From NCBI GenBank assembly GCA_034698045.1, contig JAQGAU010000102.1:1-41048 (forward strand): a stretch of 41,048 nt of DNA, written 5' to 3'. Shown piece after piece: positions 1 to 10,159 of this stretch. This stretch comes from Paramacrobiotus richtersi. Lineage: Eukaryota > Tardigrada > Eutardigrada > Parachela > Macrobiotidae. Under the pieces are notes generated by a model. That model saw only the letters and a list, made by a program, of their open reading frames with translations, was not told where the DNA came from and did no database searches. Position 1 is the stretch's first letter, and every line of letters begins with the position of its first letter. The translations under genes and the position numbers were made by a program.

Positions 1-231
1 TTCCAGGATCTGCTGAACGGTATTCTGACAACTGACGAGTCCAAAGACCAGAAGGCTAAAGAGGGTGGAGATGAGCGGCTGTTGTGTAAAGTGTGTCTCG
101 AGAATGAGTGCAAGATCACATTTCATACGTGTCAACATCTGGTTGCTTGCATTCGTTGTTCTAAGAATATGAAACACTGTCCTTTGTGTAGACGATTCAT
201 TACGGAAAAGTCCTTTGTGTTCTTGAGCTGA
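1..231 (+). CDS. IAP/BIRC-type protein, C-terminal RING exon (5' partial)
   Basis: Frame 1 is open from the window edge to TGA at 229-231 and gives 76 residues. They end in a RING finger of the inhibitor-of-apoptosis type: CKVC, then a TCQH knuckle, CIRC and CPLC as the zinc-binding pairs, closing with the FLS C-terminus typical of IAP family RINGs. In that family the RING is an E3 ubiquitin ligase and dimerisation module that follows one to three BIR domains; any BIR domains would lie left of the window. A charged linker (DESKDQKAKEGGDE) precedes the RING. An AATAAA at 263-268, 32 bases past the stop, is a likely polyadenylation signal. The family call is firm; the exact orthologue cannot be told from the RING alone. 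Confidence 0.9.
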   Translation, partial: FQDLLNGILTTDESKDQKAKEGGDERLLCKVCLENECKITFHTCQHLVACIRCSKNMKHCPLCRRFITEKSFVFLS

Positions 232-567
232 TAATGTTGAATTGTAAAACATGGTAAAAAGAAATAAAACCGGGGTGGGGAAAAAACATTAATCAAAGAA
301 AGGGGGGTAAATTTACGCGTTTGTCACGCTAGCGAGATGCCGGTAGACAAGACACTGAGCCGGTGAGAAATGCGGTGCTACAGCCGAATAATGCATCCTG
401 GCTGTAGCCGAGACAGAAATGCCGGTAGACACTAGACCGGGCGCTGGTCAGCGGATGAGAGAGAGAAATGTCGGGTGTACCGGTATAACAAAGAGAGTTG
501 GACTATCGGCAGCTCATATTGGGGTGGGAAAAATGGCGGGAATTAAAGTTGGACTATCGGCAGCTCG
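232..567. repeat. Intergenic with short direct repeats
   Basis: No gene is seen. A 19-base word (GTTGGACTATCGGCAGCTC) occurs at 497-515 and again at 548-566, a 51-base period. A second word, ATGCCGGTAGACA, occurs near 338 and 420. These look like decayed tandem duplications in the 3' flank of the IAP gene. Confidence 0.5.
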
Positions 568-1212
568 CTATACGGGATAAATAGTTAGCCGAAAAGCAGT
601 TCGTTTCTTCTGACGACCCCTTGTGCAGTTGACGATCAGAGGAAACGTGCCAGGACATTCACCGCTGATGAAACCATTCGCAACATTCGGCCCAGCAGTT
701 TGACCACCTTTAACTGGCTCGTTGAGTGGTAATATGATTTCCTCGGACGGTATAACTTCCTGCGCATATTCCAGAAATCGTACAAAATTATTTTGACATG
801 GCTCGCTTAAGTCAGTGTGCAGCGTTAACTGACGGGCGTTGGAGTTGTCGGGATCCAGCTGATTGATGTCCGTCATCCCGTTTTGACACCGGCTGACCAG
901 CTGTGAATCAGATGGAGTGCTGAGAGTCACGGAATGACCTCCGAGTTCCATCGCTTTGTGGTGCAATTCATGAAGAACACTCAAACACCGAAATGTTCTG
1001 TCGCTGTAGACCGTGGCAGTCGTTGCGTCGGAGATTTGGAAGTTTGTCTCCGAGATGGCTATTCGCGATGCGGAGCACGAAATGTTGATGGCACGGGCGT
1101 GGGTGCATTCGTTTACGCGATCAATCGTGGAGAGCAGGAGCTGTGGTGTTTTCTCGCCTTTGTGCGTACGATTACCCTTTTTACCTAACGAAAAATATCC
1201 GTGGTTAGTCAA
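568..1212 (-). CDS. Unidentified 214-codon ORF
   Basis: This is one of the longest uninterrupted minus-strand frames in the window, starting MTNHGYF and ending FRLTIYPV. I do not recognise it. It has no clear signal peptide or membrane segment, and has seven cysteines. A VLHELHHKA stretch near residue 80 formally matches the HExxH zinc-protease pattern, but the charged residue straight after it and the lack of a third ligand make a protease call unsafe. Composition is balanced and the length is above chance expectation, so it may be a real exon or a remnant of a mobile element. No good splice acceptor or TATA box is visible just upstream. The LRR gene on the same strand starts at 2493 and could in principle run into this area. 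Confidence 0.3.
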   Translation of the reverse strand: MTNHGYFSLGKKGNRTHKGEKTPQLLLSTIDRVNECTHARAINISCSASRIAISETNFQISDATTATVYSDRTFRCLSVLHELHHKAMELGGHSVTLSTPSDSQLVSRCQNGMTDINQLDPDNSNARQLTLHTDLSEPCQNNFVRFLEYAQEVIPSEEIILPLNEPVKGGQTAGPNVANGFISGECPGTFPLIVNCTRGRQKKRTAFRLTIYPV

Positions 1213-1471
1213 ATTATTTGGCTGTTCTAGTCCTCAATGTAAATTTTATTCGAAAATGGAGCATTTGAATCGATTTGGAATCGATTCGCAGCTGGTGCTT
1301 GCCGGCTGTTTCAAGTGGCAGATTTACCGTAAATCCAGTTTATGCATGGCTTTCTGCACGAACTTCTTCAGCCCAAGCCAGTTTGCACAATAGTAAGACC
1401 CGAAAATTCGCCAACAAGCGTGGTCAGCTCATTGGCTGAGATCCGTTTACAGTAACTATTTACTTTACTCT
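1213..1471. other. Short gap between minus-strand units
   Basis: No convincing coding signal. It lies directly downstream of the LRR gene and upstream of the 568-1212 frame on the minus strand. I looked for a minus-strand acceptor that would join the two and found none with a clear pyrimidine tract. Confidence 0.3.
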
Positions 1472-2493
1472 TTACTTACATGTTGCGAAAAGATCGGGAA
1501 CAAAATGGGTATAGTTCTGAAAGGTGAAGTATTCCTCCCGACAAGACAAGGACAAGAAACTGTACTGTGCAGTGCTGTTGATGTGCCACAGCCAAAACAT
1601 AAAGTCCTTCATTCCACAGCAGGAACAGTCCGACTTGGAGCAGAGTTTATTGTTATCGAAACTAAAATAAGTATTATTCTGCGGCACAATACTGTCAAGA
1701 ATTCTGGTCGGTACCGAACGCAAAGCATTGTAACTTAATTCCAAAGCACGAAGTGCAATTCGAAAATCTTCACCGCTCCAATGTAGAGAAGCAAGGCCAC
1801 GGGATTGCCGTTGCAGCCTAAGCCAGACCTGCAATCAAAATCAGCAAGTTATTCCGAATTTATACATTGTCATTTATGTGGCTCATGACGTACAAGACTG
1901 TTGGCCACGGGACCCAAAACTGACCAATCAAATTCCCTCAGATCATTGTTGAACAGGTCTATATTTCGCAATGTCTGCGCAGAAGGCACTTCGACAACAG
2001 GGAATCCCAGATATTGAAAAGTATCTGGAGAGATGGTAGCTATGTCGCTGCTTCGTAGCGAAAGCTCAGTTAACGATCGAAAACCGCGAAAGAGTTCCGC
2101 ATCAAGATACAAGACTCTGCTGTTCCAAATTGCCAAGTAGGTAATGTGTTGCTTAACATTCTGTAAGAATCTGCCATATGGTGGTCTGTTTCCGTCCGCA
2201 CTGTTTATACAAACCAAACGGACCCACTCAAGAACTGGACGGACAGGAATGGGCTTACAATTCTCGCGCAGTATAATGCAGTGAGGTTGGCTGTAGTCGG
2301 TAGGACAATTGAGTTCCAGTTTTTCTATGTCGTCTGATAGTAAATCAACATCAAAATTAACTGGAATATCCAGACTAACGTTCTTGCAGCTGGTGAATGT
2401 CTCGAAACCATTGGATAGTTCTACAGAGCAGTTTGGATGTGGCAAGCAGTTCACTAACTGGGCTGAAAATACTAAAATTAGTTTGAAGTACAT
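1472..2493 (-). CDS. Secreted leucine-rich repeat protein, two exons
   Basis: Exon 1 is 2493-1894 and exon 2 is 1828-1472, joined in phase 0 across a 65-bp GT-AG intron, for about 318 codons. The start at 2493 is chosen because it opens a clean signal peptide (MYFKLILVFSAQLVNC); an in-frame ATG at 2517 adds eight residues. Next come a cysteine-bearing N-terminal part and LRRs: ITYLAIWNSRVLYLDAELF, LTELSLRSSDIATISPDTF, LRNIDLFNNDLREFDW, and, across the splice, LRALELSYNALRSVPTRIL. It ends in an LRRCT-like cap (DCSCC, a Trp region, then FATC). The product should be an extracellular binding protein. The stop overlaps a perfect GTAAGT donor just after the last cap cysteine, so a longer isoform with a transmembrane exon is possible. 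Confidence 0.75.
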
Positions 2494-3519
2494 TATGGTT
2501 AAACGGCTTCTTTGCATCTTTGCAAGCAGTCGGGAAAGCTTTGCAATGAGTAAGAAAACAAAACTGCAGTAAAATATCGTACAGTGTGATATTGTGAGTT
2601 CTTCCAAAGAAGTGTTATGAACTTCTGCTTTAGAAACAGCTCATGTAGGCCTATCCATCGGCATGTGCTTCAATTATTATCTGATTGCGCTTCTTTGGCA
2701 TCATATCTGTTGCCGTTAATACTTGACATGGGCATATGCATTAAGTTCTGTAATATACCACTGGTTTATTGAACCATGGTGATGTTAATTGTAGTTGAGT
2801 ATGCTTAATGCTACATCGGCCAAAATCAGCAGCTACAAAATGATAAACAATAACAAGGAGCGAAGTATACTTTCAATGTATTATATGAAGAAAATTTCGT
2901 TTCGCTTCCGGCTTCTACGGAAACACGTTAATTTTATTCATTTTGGTTACAACTCAACTTACGTACAAGTACACTTACTGTTAGACAAGCGGAAAACTAA
3001 GAGAATTATCCGGTAATACGGTAACAACACGTAGAGTACTTAAGTTAAAACAAAACACACAAGGTCACAAGGGGCATCGGCGTATATGCCGGAACACATT
3101 AAATTTACTGGTACTTGTTTAAATTTACTGGTACATGCAGCCTGATACAGGCGTGAGTTTTGTTGTATGACTGCATTTTTCGATCAGCAAAGTAAATAAT
3201 CTTCAGGTTACTGTCCGGAACTAATCTCCGTACAACGTGTTATTTAATGGAGATATCAACATAAAGGTATGCTTGCTGATTGTGAGAAGTACGAGACTGC
3301 AGTGCAGGTTGCGAACCACAGACGGATATACCAGTGTAGAAAAGCCAGACAAACATTCAAATATTACTTGCAAATGATTGTAACATATCATTAATCGTCG
3401 TTCACAATTCGCCCCCCAAATCAAAAAGAGAGCTAATGCGTGCATATTTTGGAAATTACAGAGCTCCAAGCGTCTGTTGTCCGGTACAAATCTTTGTTGG
3501 ATTCTATGGTCCTGAAATC
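2494..3519. other. Intergenic between divergent LRR and Ly6-like genes
   Basis: About 1 kb separates the divergent LRR gene and the first Ly6-like gene, so both 5' regions should be here. The word TTAAATTTACTGGTAC is repeated in tandem near 3102-3136. Only short unsupported frames are present; I see no gene. Confidence 0.4.
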
Positions 3520-4325
3520 ATGTTTTTCCGATTGATCGTGTGCGCCAGTTTTATAATTACTGGATCTGGTAACTAAATCAATGTGCCCGCAGAGTGTTAA
3601 AGAATTACACGATCTATGCTATTGTAACAGGAACCGTATCGGCCCTGAAATGTTACCACGCAGTAAGAACCAGATGGTCGAGCCAACTAACTGACCAGGT
3701 GGACTGCCCACGCAGCACTCAACCATACCCAGCATGCGTAAAGATTGCCTCCATTGGACTCGAAGACAGCAATCCCAGTAAGCGCAAGAAAGTTTAATGT
3801 CGTCTATATGACGATGCTATATTGCGTTAACGTGTGGTCGAAATCGCAACTGTGTCCCTTGTACAGTAGTATGAACAGTGTTTAAAGCACAGTGAGTGCA
3901 AAAATAGAACAGAGCGCTGTGGGTAAAATGTTAACTCGGAACATCAGAAAAGAGCTTTCAACACCAGCGCGACAATACTGCTTGCTTTTGCAGGTGTGCT
4001 GAAGGTACTGAAGAGCAGCTCGCGCCGTGCAAGTACGTATCATCGATCCATACTTTTATACAGAGTTCTCTCACATTGTTTTCGAAAGCTGTGTTTAAAT
4101 CTACTACAACTGCATAACTTTGTCCACTTGTGTCTAGTAATTTCGAGGGATTGTGCTTACTGGGATGGAGCCATGAAATGTAACCCATTTTCAACTGACA
4201 CCATCAGTAGCGAAACATGCTACTGCGACACGGATTTATGCAACTCGGCAAAACATAGCAGGATTTTTGCAACGTCTGGCTTATTGGGACTAATAGCTGC
4301 AGTTTTATTCCGGGCTTTTTTGTAG
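3520..4325 (+). CDS. Ly6/uPAR-like GPI protein 1 (subfamily I)
   Basis: Exons 3520-3568, 3631-3777 and 4138-4325 join in phase 1 at both introns to give 127 residues. Residues 1-17 (MFFRLIVCASFIITGSG) are a signal peptide. The mature part is a three-finger LU domain with eight cysteines, starting SALKCY and ending ETCYCDTDLCNSA, the diagnostic CxC...CN end of the fold. A hydrophobic tail (LLGLIAAVLFRAFL) follows, as expected for GPI attachment shortly after the CN motif. The second intron, 360 bp, is longer than in the next gene's first intron. Exon 3 uses TGTCTAG as acceptor at 4137. Family members act as surface ligands or modulators of channels and receptors; the specific partner is unknown. 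The exon model rests on matching phases and domain logic. Confidence 0.82.
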
Positions 4326-5149
4326 ATTGACTCGGGAGCCTGTTTTTGCACTGCGCGAAGAAAGCAGGTAAATTATTTGCAAAACGGGGATTACAATACG
4401 ATGATGTGTGTGCACTTGCACTGCAGTCTGGAGCTGACAACGAGTTTTCTGGAATGAATGTCCAATAATTTAATGGTCATGTGATATGTGGGTTTTATTC
4501 TTTACTTTATATGACAATGAATGTATATTGCAAGTCTCGGTAATCCGTTAAAAAGTTTTAAAGGGAGGATATAACCTACAAAGCAAAACTGGATGCTTGG
4601 GAGATTTTGTGTAGTCATGGCAAGGATACACTTTACAACATATGGCATTAACAATTAATGCCAGGACTCACAATGTAATTCACAGCGCATATGCTATCAA
4701 AAGAGAGTTCAACAGATTTTCCTCTATGGTAGTATTATCGAGGCTTCGAGAAGTTATCTGTATATCGATAGATTTGTGGGAATAGTTCCCGAAACAATGA
4801 AAAACCTGAAAGAATAGGATAGCGTCTCGAATATACGAGCTGCAGACAGTACTGGTTGGTGTGCCGGTAAAACATAGACGGTACAGTCCAGGAAAATCCG
4901 CGGTCCGCGGATATGCTTTCATTATTACGATGGTGGCACTTAAATCTCAAGCAGTATCATTGTTTCTGCTGATAGCAATACATATCTCCACCAGATAAAG
5001 TAAGTACCAACAGCTACCAACTGATCAGCCTGACAGTACGTAAACGCAAACCGTGCTGAACACCAAAATCTGAATACCATAATAATTGTCAGTTCCTCAA
5101 ATACTCTTCGACTGTGCGGCTGATCCTTTCCTTTTTCGCCAAACGCAAA
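4326..5149. other. Intergenic with orphan signal-peptide-like exon
   Basis: At 4930 an ATG opens MVALKSQAVSLFLLIAIHIS, which resembles a signal peptide, and a GTAAGT donor follows near 4990. The frame meets TAA just before that donor, and no exon 2 of the Ly6-like type follows before the next gene. It may be the remnant of a lost Ly6-like locus. Nothing else is supported here. Confidence 0.25.
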
Positions 5150-5995
5150 ATGATTTCGTTACGATTCTGCTGCATTGTTGTGGTTCTGGCTGCGCTGAGC
5201 ATATTAACGTTTGGTAATAGCAGTTGAAGCTCAATGTTCGTGTAACGCATTGGATTGTTGTTCTGATACTAAATTTGTATCACTTGCGATGATTTCCTTT
5301 TGGTAGAAAAAGTGGACGCACTGCAATGCTACACCAAATACCTCAACGGGACTATTAGCGAAACTGAGTGTGGCAACATCTCCAACGCGGCCTGCAAGAA
5401 AACTGTGGCTGTCGTGAACGGCTCCACCGGTACGTCGTAATATCCGGCACTTTCACTGGATTAGCGTTTTTTGAAAAAACTGTCCGATACCCGCCTCTGA
5501 GCGGCTCTCTGCATGGCATGTCATAAGACAATGACACGCTCACCACAGCGGCACATTTGCTCAAGTGTTTGTTTATTTTTGTACTCAACGCTCAATAAAT
5601 TTGCTCCCGCGGTTCATCCTTGTTACATTCGCTCGTTCGTTTTCACATCCGTATTAGTGTACACTTGTACAGTAAGTACTAGTGCAGAGTAACGTTGCAT
5701 AAAGTACAGTATGATGCACAGTGCTTGATTCTCGCTGATGTTAGCAACATTTCCTGCTTTTGCTGGATTGCGTTTTAACGCTTGACTTCTGATGCTTGTA
5801 GTTCTCAGCAAGGGGTGTACTTCCTGGTTGAATACCATGAACTGCACAACGGATATCCATAAAGTGGAAACGTGCTACTGTAACGAAAACTTATGTAATT
5901 CAGCGGCAAGGAACACCGCATTACATTTTGGTATCCTGGAAAGCGGCCTCGTGGCTATGGTAGTAATGGTTCTAAAACTTTTTAGGACCGCTTGA
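5150..5995 (+). CDS. Ly6/uPAR-like GPI protein 2 (subfamily I)
   Basis: Exons 5150-5213, 5307-5429 and 5802-5995 (both introns phase 1) give 126 residues. The signal peptide is MISLRFCCIVVVLAALSI. The LU domain runs from DALQCYTKY to ETCYCNENLCNSA, with cysteines in the order LQC, TEC, AAC, KGC, MNC, ETC-YC, LCN. The KGCxxWxxxMNC segment is shared with the genes at 9251 and 15745. N-glycosylation sequons occur (NGT, NIS, NGS, NCT). The C-terminus (LESGLVAMVVMVLKLFRTA) is hydrophobic and fits a GPI signal, though it ends in two basic residues. AATAAA at 6142-6147 is a probable polyadenylation signal. Same strand and architecture as its neighbours, so a tandem array member. Confidence 0.85.
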
Positions 5996-6806
5996 AGAGA
6001 ACAATCCGAAAAGAGAGAACACTGCATCTGTGGAAATACAACTGTGTTCCGAGTCGTCCTTGTAATCTGTTGTCTTATCAGTTTGCACTGATATACGCTC
6101 TGAAACTTCTGTTGTAAACTGAGTTATGTAGAAACTAAAACAATAAATTCGGAAATTCGGAAACTTTGTTTCAAAACTGTCTGCCTTAGCCTAACAACAA
6201 ATGGCACATTTCGATTTTTCTTTTTTCTTCTTTAGTTGTTCTGTGCAGTTTATGTTTTGTTAAGGTAAACCTTGGCAAATATTCGTTACCTCTGATTTCG
6301 TCCGATTTTATATTGGCTGCTGTTCTGTAGTCTATTAAAGTTTATGATAATTTTGCCTGTTTTTATGTCAAAATTTTAAGTATACTTTGTATAACCTTTT
6401 CAGTATATTGACTTCTTGTTGACATATCTTTGTGTTATGATGATGACGATATACTGTTCAGAAACATTACTAAAGAGGTTTGATCACGAATAACTTATAA
6501 AAAAGGGGGTCAGTACAATGAGTGCATGGCGAATCATCTTCATCAGAATCATTCAGCGGCACACTTACTTGCAGGCTGGTAAATATTCTACAAGTTATTA
6601 CAGAAAGTGATTAAGCGGTCAATAATTTTCTGTTCATAAGCGACTTAAAGCAATTTGTAACAAAACTTCTGACGCCTACATGTACCTCGATCTTTTAATC
6701 GACGAGACAAAAAGATCCCGAAATGCAATGGAAATGGACAGCATGCTGAAATGGGAGGTGGTCGTACATGAACGGTACCATTTCGGGTCCAGGTAAGCAT
6801 GTAAGC
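5996..6806. other. Intergenic, AT-rich
   Basis: Contains the 3' flank and poly(A) signal of the upstream Ly6-like gene. No other supported gene or repeat is seen before the target-site duplication of the hAT-like element at 6807. Confidence 0.4.
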
Positions 6807-8263
6807 CTCAGTTCCAGGGGCGAATTTAAGGGGGGAGCACCGGGGCACGTGCCCCCTCCGGAAATTTCGTGAAATCGGGTTCCTCAAAAATACAAAGGGG
6901 GGAGTATTCATAATCTCAACCGGCTTTTCGTTCAGTGGCACCAAAGGGGGGAGTATTGTCAGTAGTGTGCAGCAAATGTGCAAGCGCTAAAGTATTATCA
7001 GCACGGCATAAAATACATGCCTGCCTTTGAGTTTGGCAGTTTCGGCACTGTATCAAACTGCGTCAGACCGCCGATCTGTAGCTCGGGTAAGGCCATAAGG
7101 GTAAGCATAACCGGCAAGTCACAGAGAAATTAAGCTATTTCGCTGGTAGTTCCGAGTTCTGTTTCGTAGTTATGCGAAATACGGTATGCGAATTATTCCA
7201 ACCATGGAATAATTATGTATACATAATTAACCCGTGCCCGTACTATCAGTACACATTTTAAACTAACGAACAGTGCTTCACTTTCGCTTGGCAAAATCTG
7301 CACAATTACATCATGCTGCGCTGTACTGCGGCACTGCCGTACATTTTATACTTTAATTGCACGGAATTAGGTATTTCTGTTTTAGTTAAATCAAGACAGA
7401 TTAGCTTTCGAGCTTTTATTACGTCGTAAAATGTTGCCGTATACTCTGCAAAATACGTTACGCCCTTTTTGTTACACGGAAACGGGATGCAACTGACAGT
7501 GACCGCTATAAACTTAAATGATAACAGAGCAACGTGCCGTTACAAAAGCGATGTTACTGATCTTAATTCATCGCCTGCTGTGGTGTTAGGCCAACGCGAT
7601 ACAAACGACGAGTTCTCAAACCACCTAATTTACCTTACATGAATGGTGGTTTTCGACCAAAAATGACATCAGCACTGTTCTGCCGGTAATGCCAGCTGAC
7701 CAGTACCCTGTCTGCAGAATCGAACTTGTTTGGTTAATGCCAGGGTTTGGACGTTATAAGACTGATGCTGAAAAATGACATCGAAAGCATTCCCTCAGCA
7801 GTGGCAAACCATATCCTGCAGAACACTGCAGAACACTGCAGTACTGTTGTTCCGTTTGGAAAGTCTACTGCTTGGCCCGGTTGCGGTGATCTCCCGAATC
7901 CAGTCGCCAGGTAGCAGCCGTGACAAAAAATAGTGGGCCGGGTCAGCCGGAAAGCCAGCACAATTACCGGTCACAAAGATTTCGGTTACCGTTCTAGTTT
8001 GAGCTGAGCAAATGCACGAAAATTTGCATTTTTCACATGATTTAACACAATTCAATGGCGAAATAGTCCGATGGCTTCGCGCTACGCGCGCTTTTATCCA
8101 TATAAAAATGCAAGAACTTAAACGAACGACCGTTAAAATGCCGCAGGCAAAAACAAAGCGGTTTTAGACGTATAGTTTTATTAGCTTCCCACTGGGTTTC
8201 TGGGTTCCCGGATTTGTAGTGCCCCGCCCGCCCAGACGAGTTAAATTCGCCCATGCTCAGTTC
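6807..8263. mobile_element. 1.44-kb non-autonomous hAT-like transposon with 8-bp TSD
   Basis: The element spans 6815-8255. Its left end CAGGGGCGAATTTAA is matched by the inverted right end TTAAATTCGCCCATG (14 of 15 bases). The 8-base word CTCAGTTC flanks it directly on both sides (6807-6814 and 8256-8263). An 8-bp target duplication and CAGGG-type ends are hallmarks of the hAT superfamily. G-rich subterminal sequence follows the left end. No transposase frame is visible, so it would need a transposase in trans. The interior carries what looks like an LRR-coding fragment (7741-7914). It shares its terminal repeat with the 150-bp element at 12462-12611, so the two belong to one family. Confidence 0.88.
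7741..7914 (+). pseudogene. LRR-like coding fragment inside the hAT-like element
   Basis: The plus frame reads about 57 residues up to TAG at 7912-7914, beginning QGLDVIRLMLKNDIESIP and continuing SAVANHILQN. The spacing of L, N and SIP matches the last LRR of the minus-strand LRR gene at 1472-2493 (ALELSYNALRSVPTRIL...). There is an AG just before it and no start codon, so it reads as an internal or 3' exon captured by a transposon. A GCAGAACACT duplication (about 7815-7840) lies inside. The resemblance is only at motif level; chance is not excluded. Confidence 0.35.
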
Positions 8264-9250
8264 TGATACTTTAGTAATTTTGAGCGATGTGTTCTATCTA
8301 CGTTTACCGTAAGTTTAGCCAATAAAACTGTGGACTTGCGAGTGTGTTCGCGCAACTGCTACTGTAGTCAAGCACTCTCAAGCTGAAGAATGAAACAAAA
8401 ACAGACATCTACTTTACTATAAAGATGATTTATGGTTTTTGCCCTTCAGCTGTAAAAATTACACATTGTACACTAGCAGTACCGAACTATATTATTTTTT
8501 AACAATCTTGCTTTATATTTAAGAATGAAACAAAAGTAACTGTAAAGAATGTAAAGAACGATAACAATATGGTCCACACTTTTTAATTTAGTGTTACAAT
8601 ATTCGAGAACTATGCAAAAAGCTCCATAAATCAGCTGCAATTTTCGGCTCGCCAACGATCTCAGACCTTGTCCAAACCTTTCCGTGATTTAATATCATTC
8701 ACAATCGACTTGTGCCCGCATTGTTGTCTAAGCAGTCTGTTATCGGCCACGCTTTTTTGCTTAACAATGGTTCTATCCATTTGATGAAAGGATGGATTTA
8801 GTAGTGCCGCTTGTCTGGAGATTACAATGGTGCATTTTCTTGCTCCGATATGAACCGACGAATGGAAAGCCCATTGAAATTGCAAAACCAGGGTGAAATT
8901 GCCGCGCTCTTATTGCAAATTTTGTCAACAGTCTATCGCTGATTAGGAAGACAATTGTATTAACCTCTGGCCACTGTATCGTCTTATTTTTGCACTATTG
9001 TTTAATATTGCTGGATACTATCAAGACATTTGCATACTGGGCAAAACTGTCGATATGGATTACACAGTGATGTGTCATGAGCCCAACAAAAACGCTGATA
9101 ATGAATGCTCCACAGCCGTAATTTACAACGGTACTACAGCTTTAAAAGTGTTGATACCACAGATCACTTTACGCTCTGGCATAGTTCATTTTCTTACAAC
9201 TTCGTAACTTGTTCCACAACTGTCTGCGTTGGCGGTTAGCCTCTCACGAA
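8264..9250. promoter_or_regulatory. 5' flank of Ly6-like gene 3, conserved with that of gene 4
   Basis: From about 8905 the sequence resembles the region from 15404 upstream of the Ly6-like gene at 15745: both share a TTTGTCAACAG-CTATC-CTGATT block and, closer to the start, ATTTACAACGG and AAACGCTCTG-like words. The paralogues therefore appear to have been duplicated with their upstream region. No TATA box is obvious here. The rest (8264-8900) holds no supported gene. Confidence 0.4.
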
Positions 9251-9991
9251 ATGGCGCATCTCGGTTTTTATTGTAGTATTATCCTGGTCATTCTGAGCAG
9301 TTTATATGTCGGTAAGTTACTAAGCCGTATCAACTTTGCCAGTTTTCTAGTACCTCTCGCTTTATCTGATTTTCCCCTTTTCCTTCCCCTTTGAAAACTT
9401 ATTCCTGTAATGCTAACAACGTTGGCATACAAAAACAGCCATTAGCTTTGCTAAGGTTAGGTGTCAAAACAACCAGTCCGATTCTTCATGTATTTAGGGA
9501 ATGTCCACGCACTACAATGCTATGAAACACAGAAAGACCACTCGGTTCAGAAAACACTCTGCGAAAGTACCTGGAATGCCTGTTCAAGCCAGTTTACGAC
9601 CGGAGGCAATGCTCCCGGTAAGTGCAAGCTGTAGACCACTCTGTGGTTTCCATTAATATTGCATTAAACACTAGAATACGCAACTGCAAGGATATTTCCC
9701 GCCGTGCTGCGTGTAACAGCATGTTGCATATGTTTTCAAAGGAACAACTACAAATAACAACGAACAACAACCGCGAACAATGAGCTTACGAATCGTTTAT
9801 TATTTATAGCTGTAGCCAAGGGCTGCGACTTGTGGCATGGGGTCATGAACTGCACTACTGCCTCTCTACCACCGTTTACTGTGGAAACCTGCTACTGCAA
9901 TACTGATTTGTGCAATTCTGCAAGCAAAACCGTTGCCTACCGCCTTCTGGGATTTGGAGTGATTGCTGCTGTCTTTTATCGCTTGTTCTAG
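9251..9991 (+). CDS. Ly6/uPAR-like GPI protein 3 (subfamily I)
   Basis: Exons 9251-9311, 9498-9617 and 9810-9991 (phase 1/1) give 120 residues. The signal peptide is MAHLGFYCSIILVILSSLYV. Exon 2 opens GNVHALQCYETQ and exon 3 opens AVAKGCDLWHGVMNC; the domain closes ETCYCNTDLCNSA. Cysteine spacing in loop I is C-x13-C-x6-C. The tail RLLGFGVIAAVFYRLF is the presumed GPI signal, almost the same as that of the gene at 15745 (FGVVAAVLYRLI). Exon 1 and exon 2 lengths (61 and 120 nt) equal those of the 15745 gene exactly. Close paralogue of that gene. Confidence 0.88.
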
Positions 9992-10159
9992 TTTTTAACA
10001 ATCGGGGAAACATAACGTGTTTGCATTATTTTAATTGTTGCTTAGTGACTAGGCAGGAATTTCTGGTACGGTCCCTCGACACAAACTTTCTGCGCAGTCG
10101 GTTCACCATAAAGCGGTGCGATAAGCCCACTAATCAGCCGAAACCTGATACTGTGGCAC

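Noticed and set aside
934-1393. Plus-strand proteins of 84 and 126 codons
   Set aside because: They overlap the longer minus-strand frame, have no domain, signal or splice support, and look like shadow frames.
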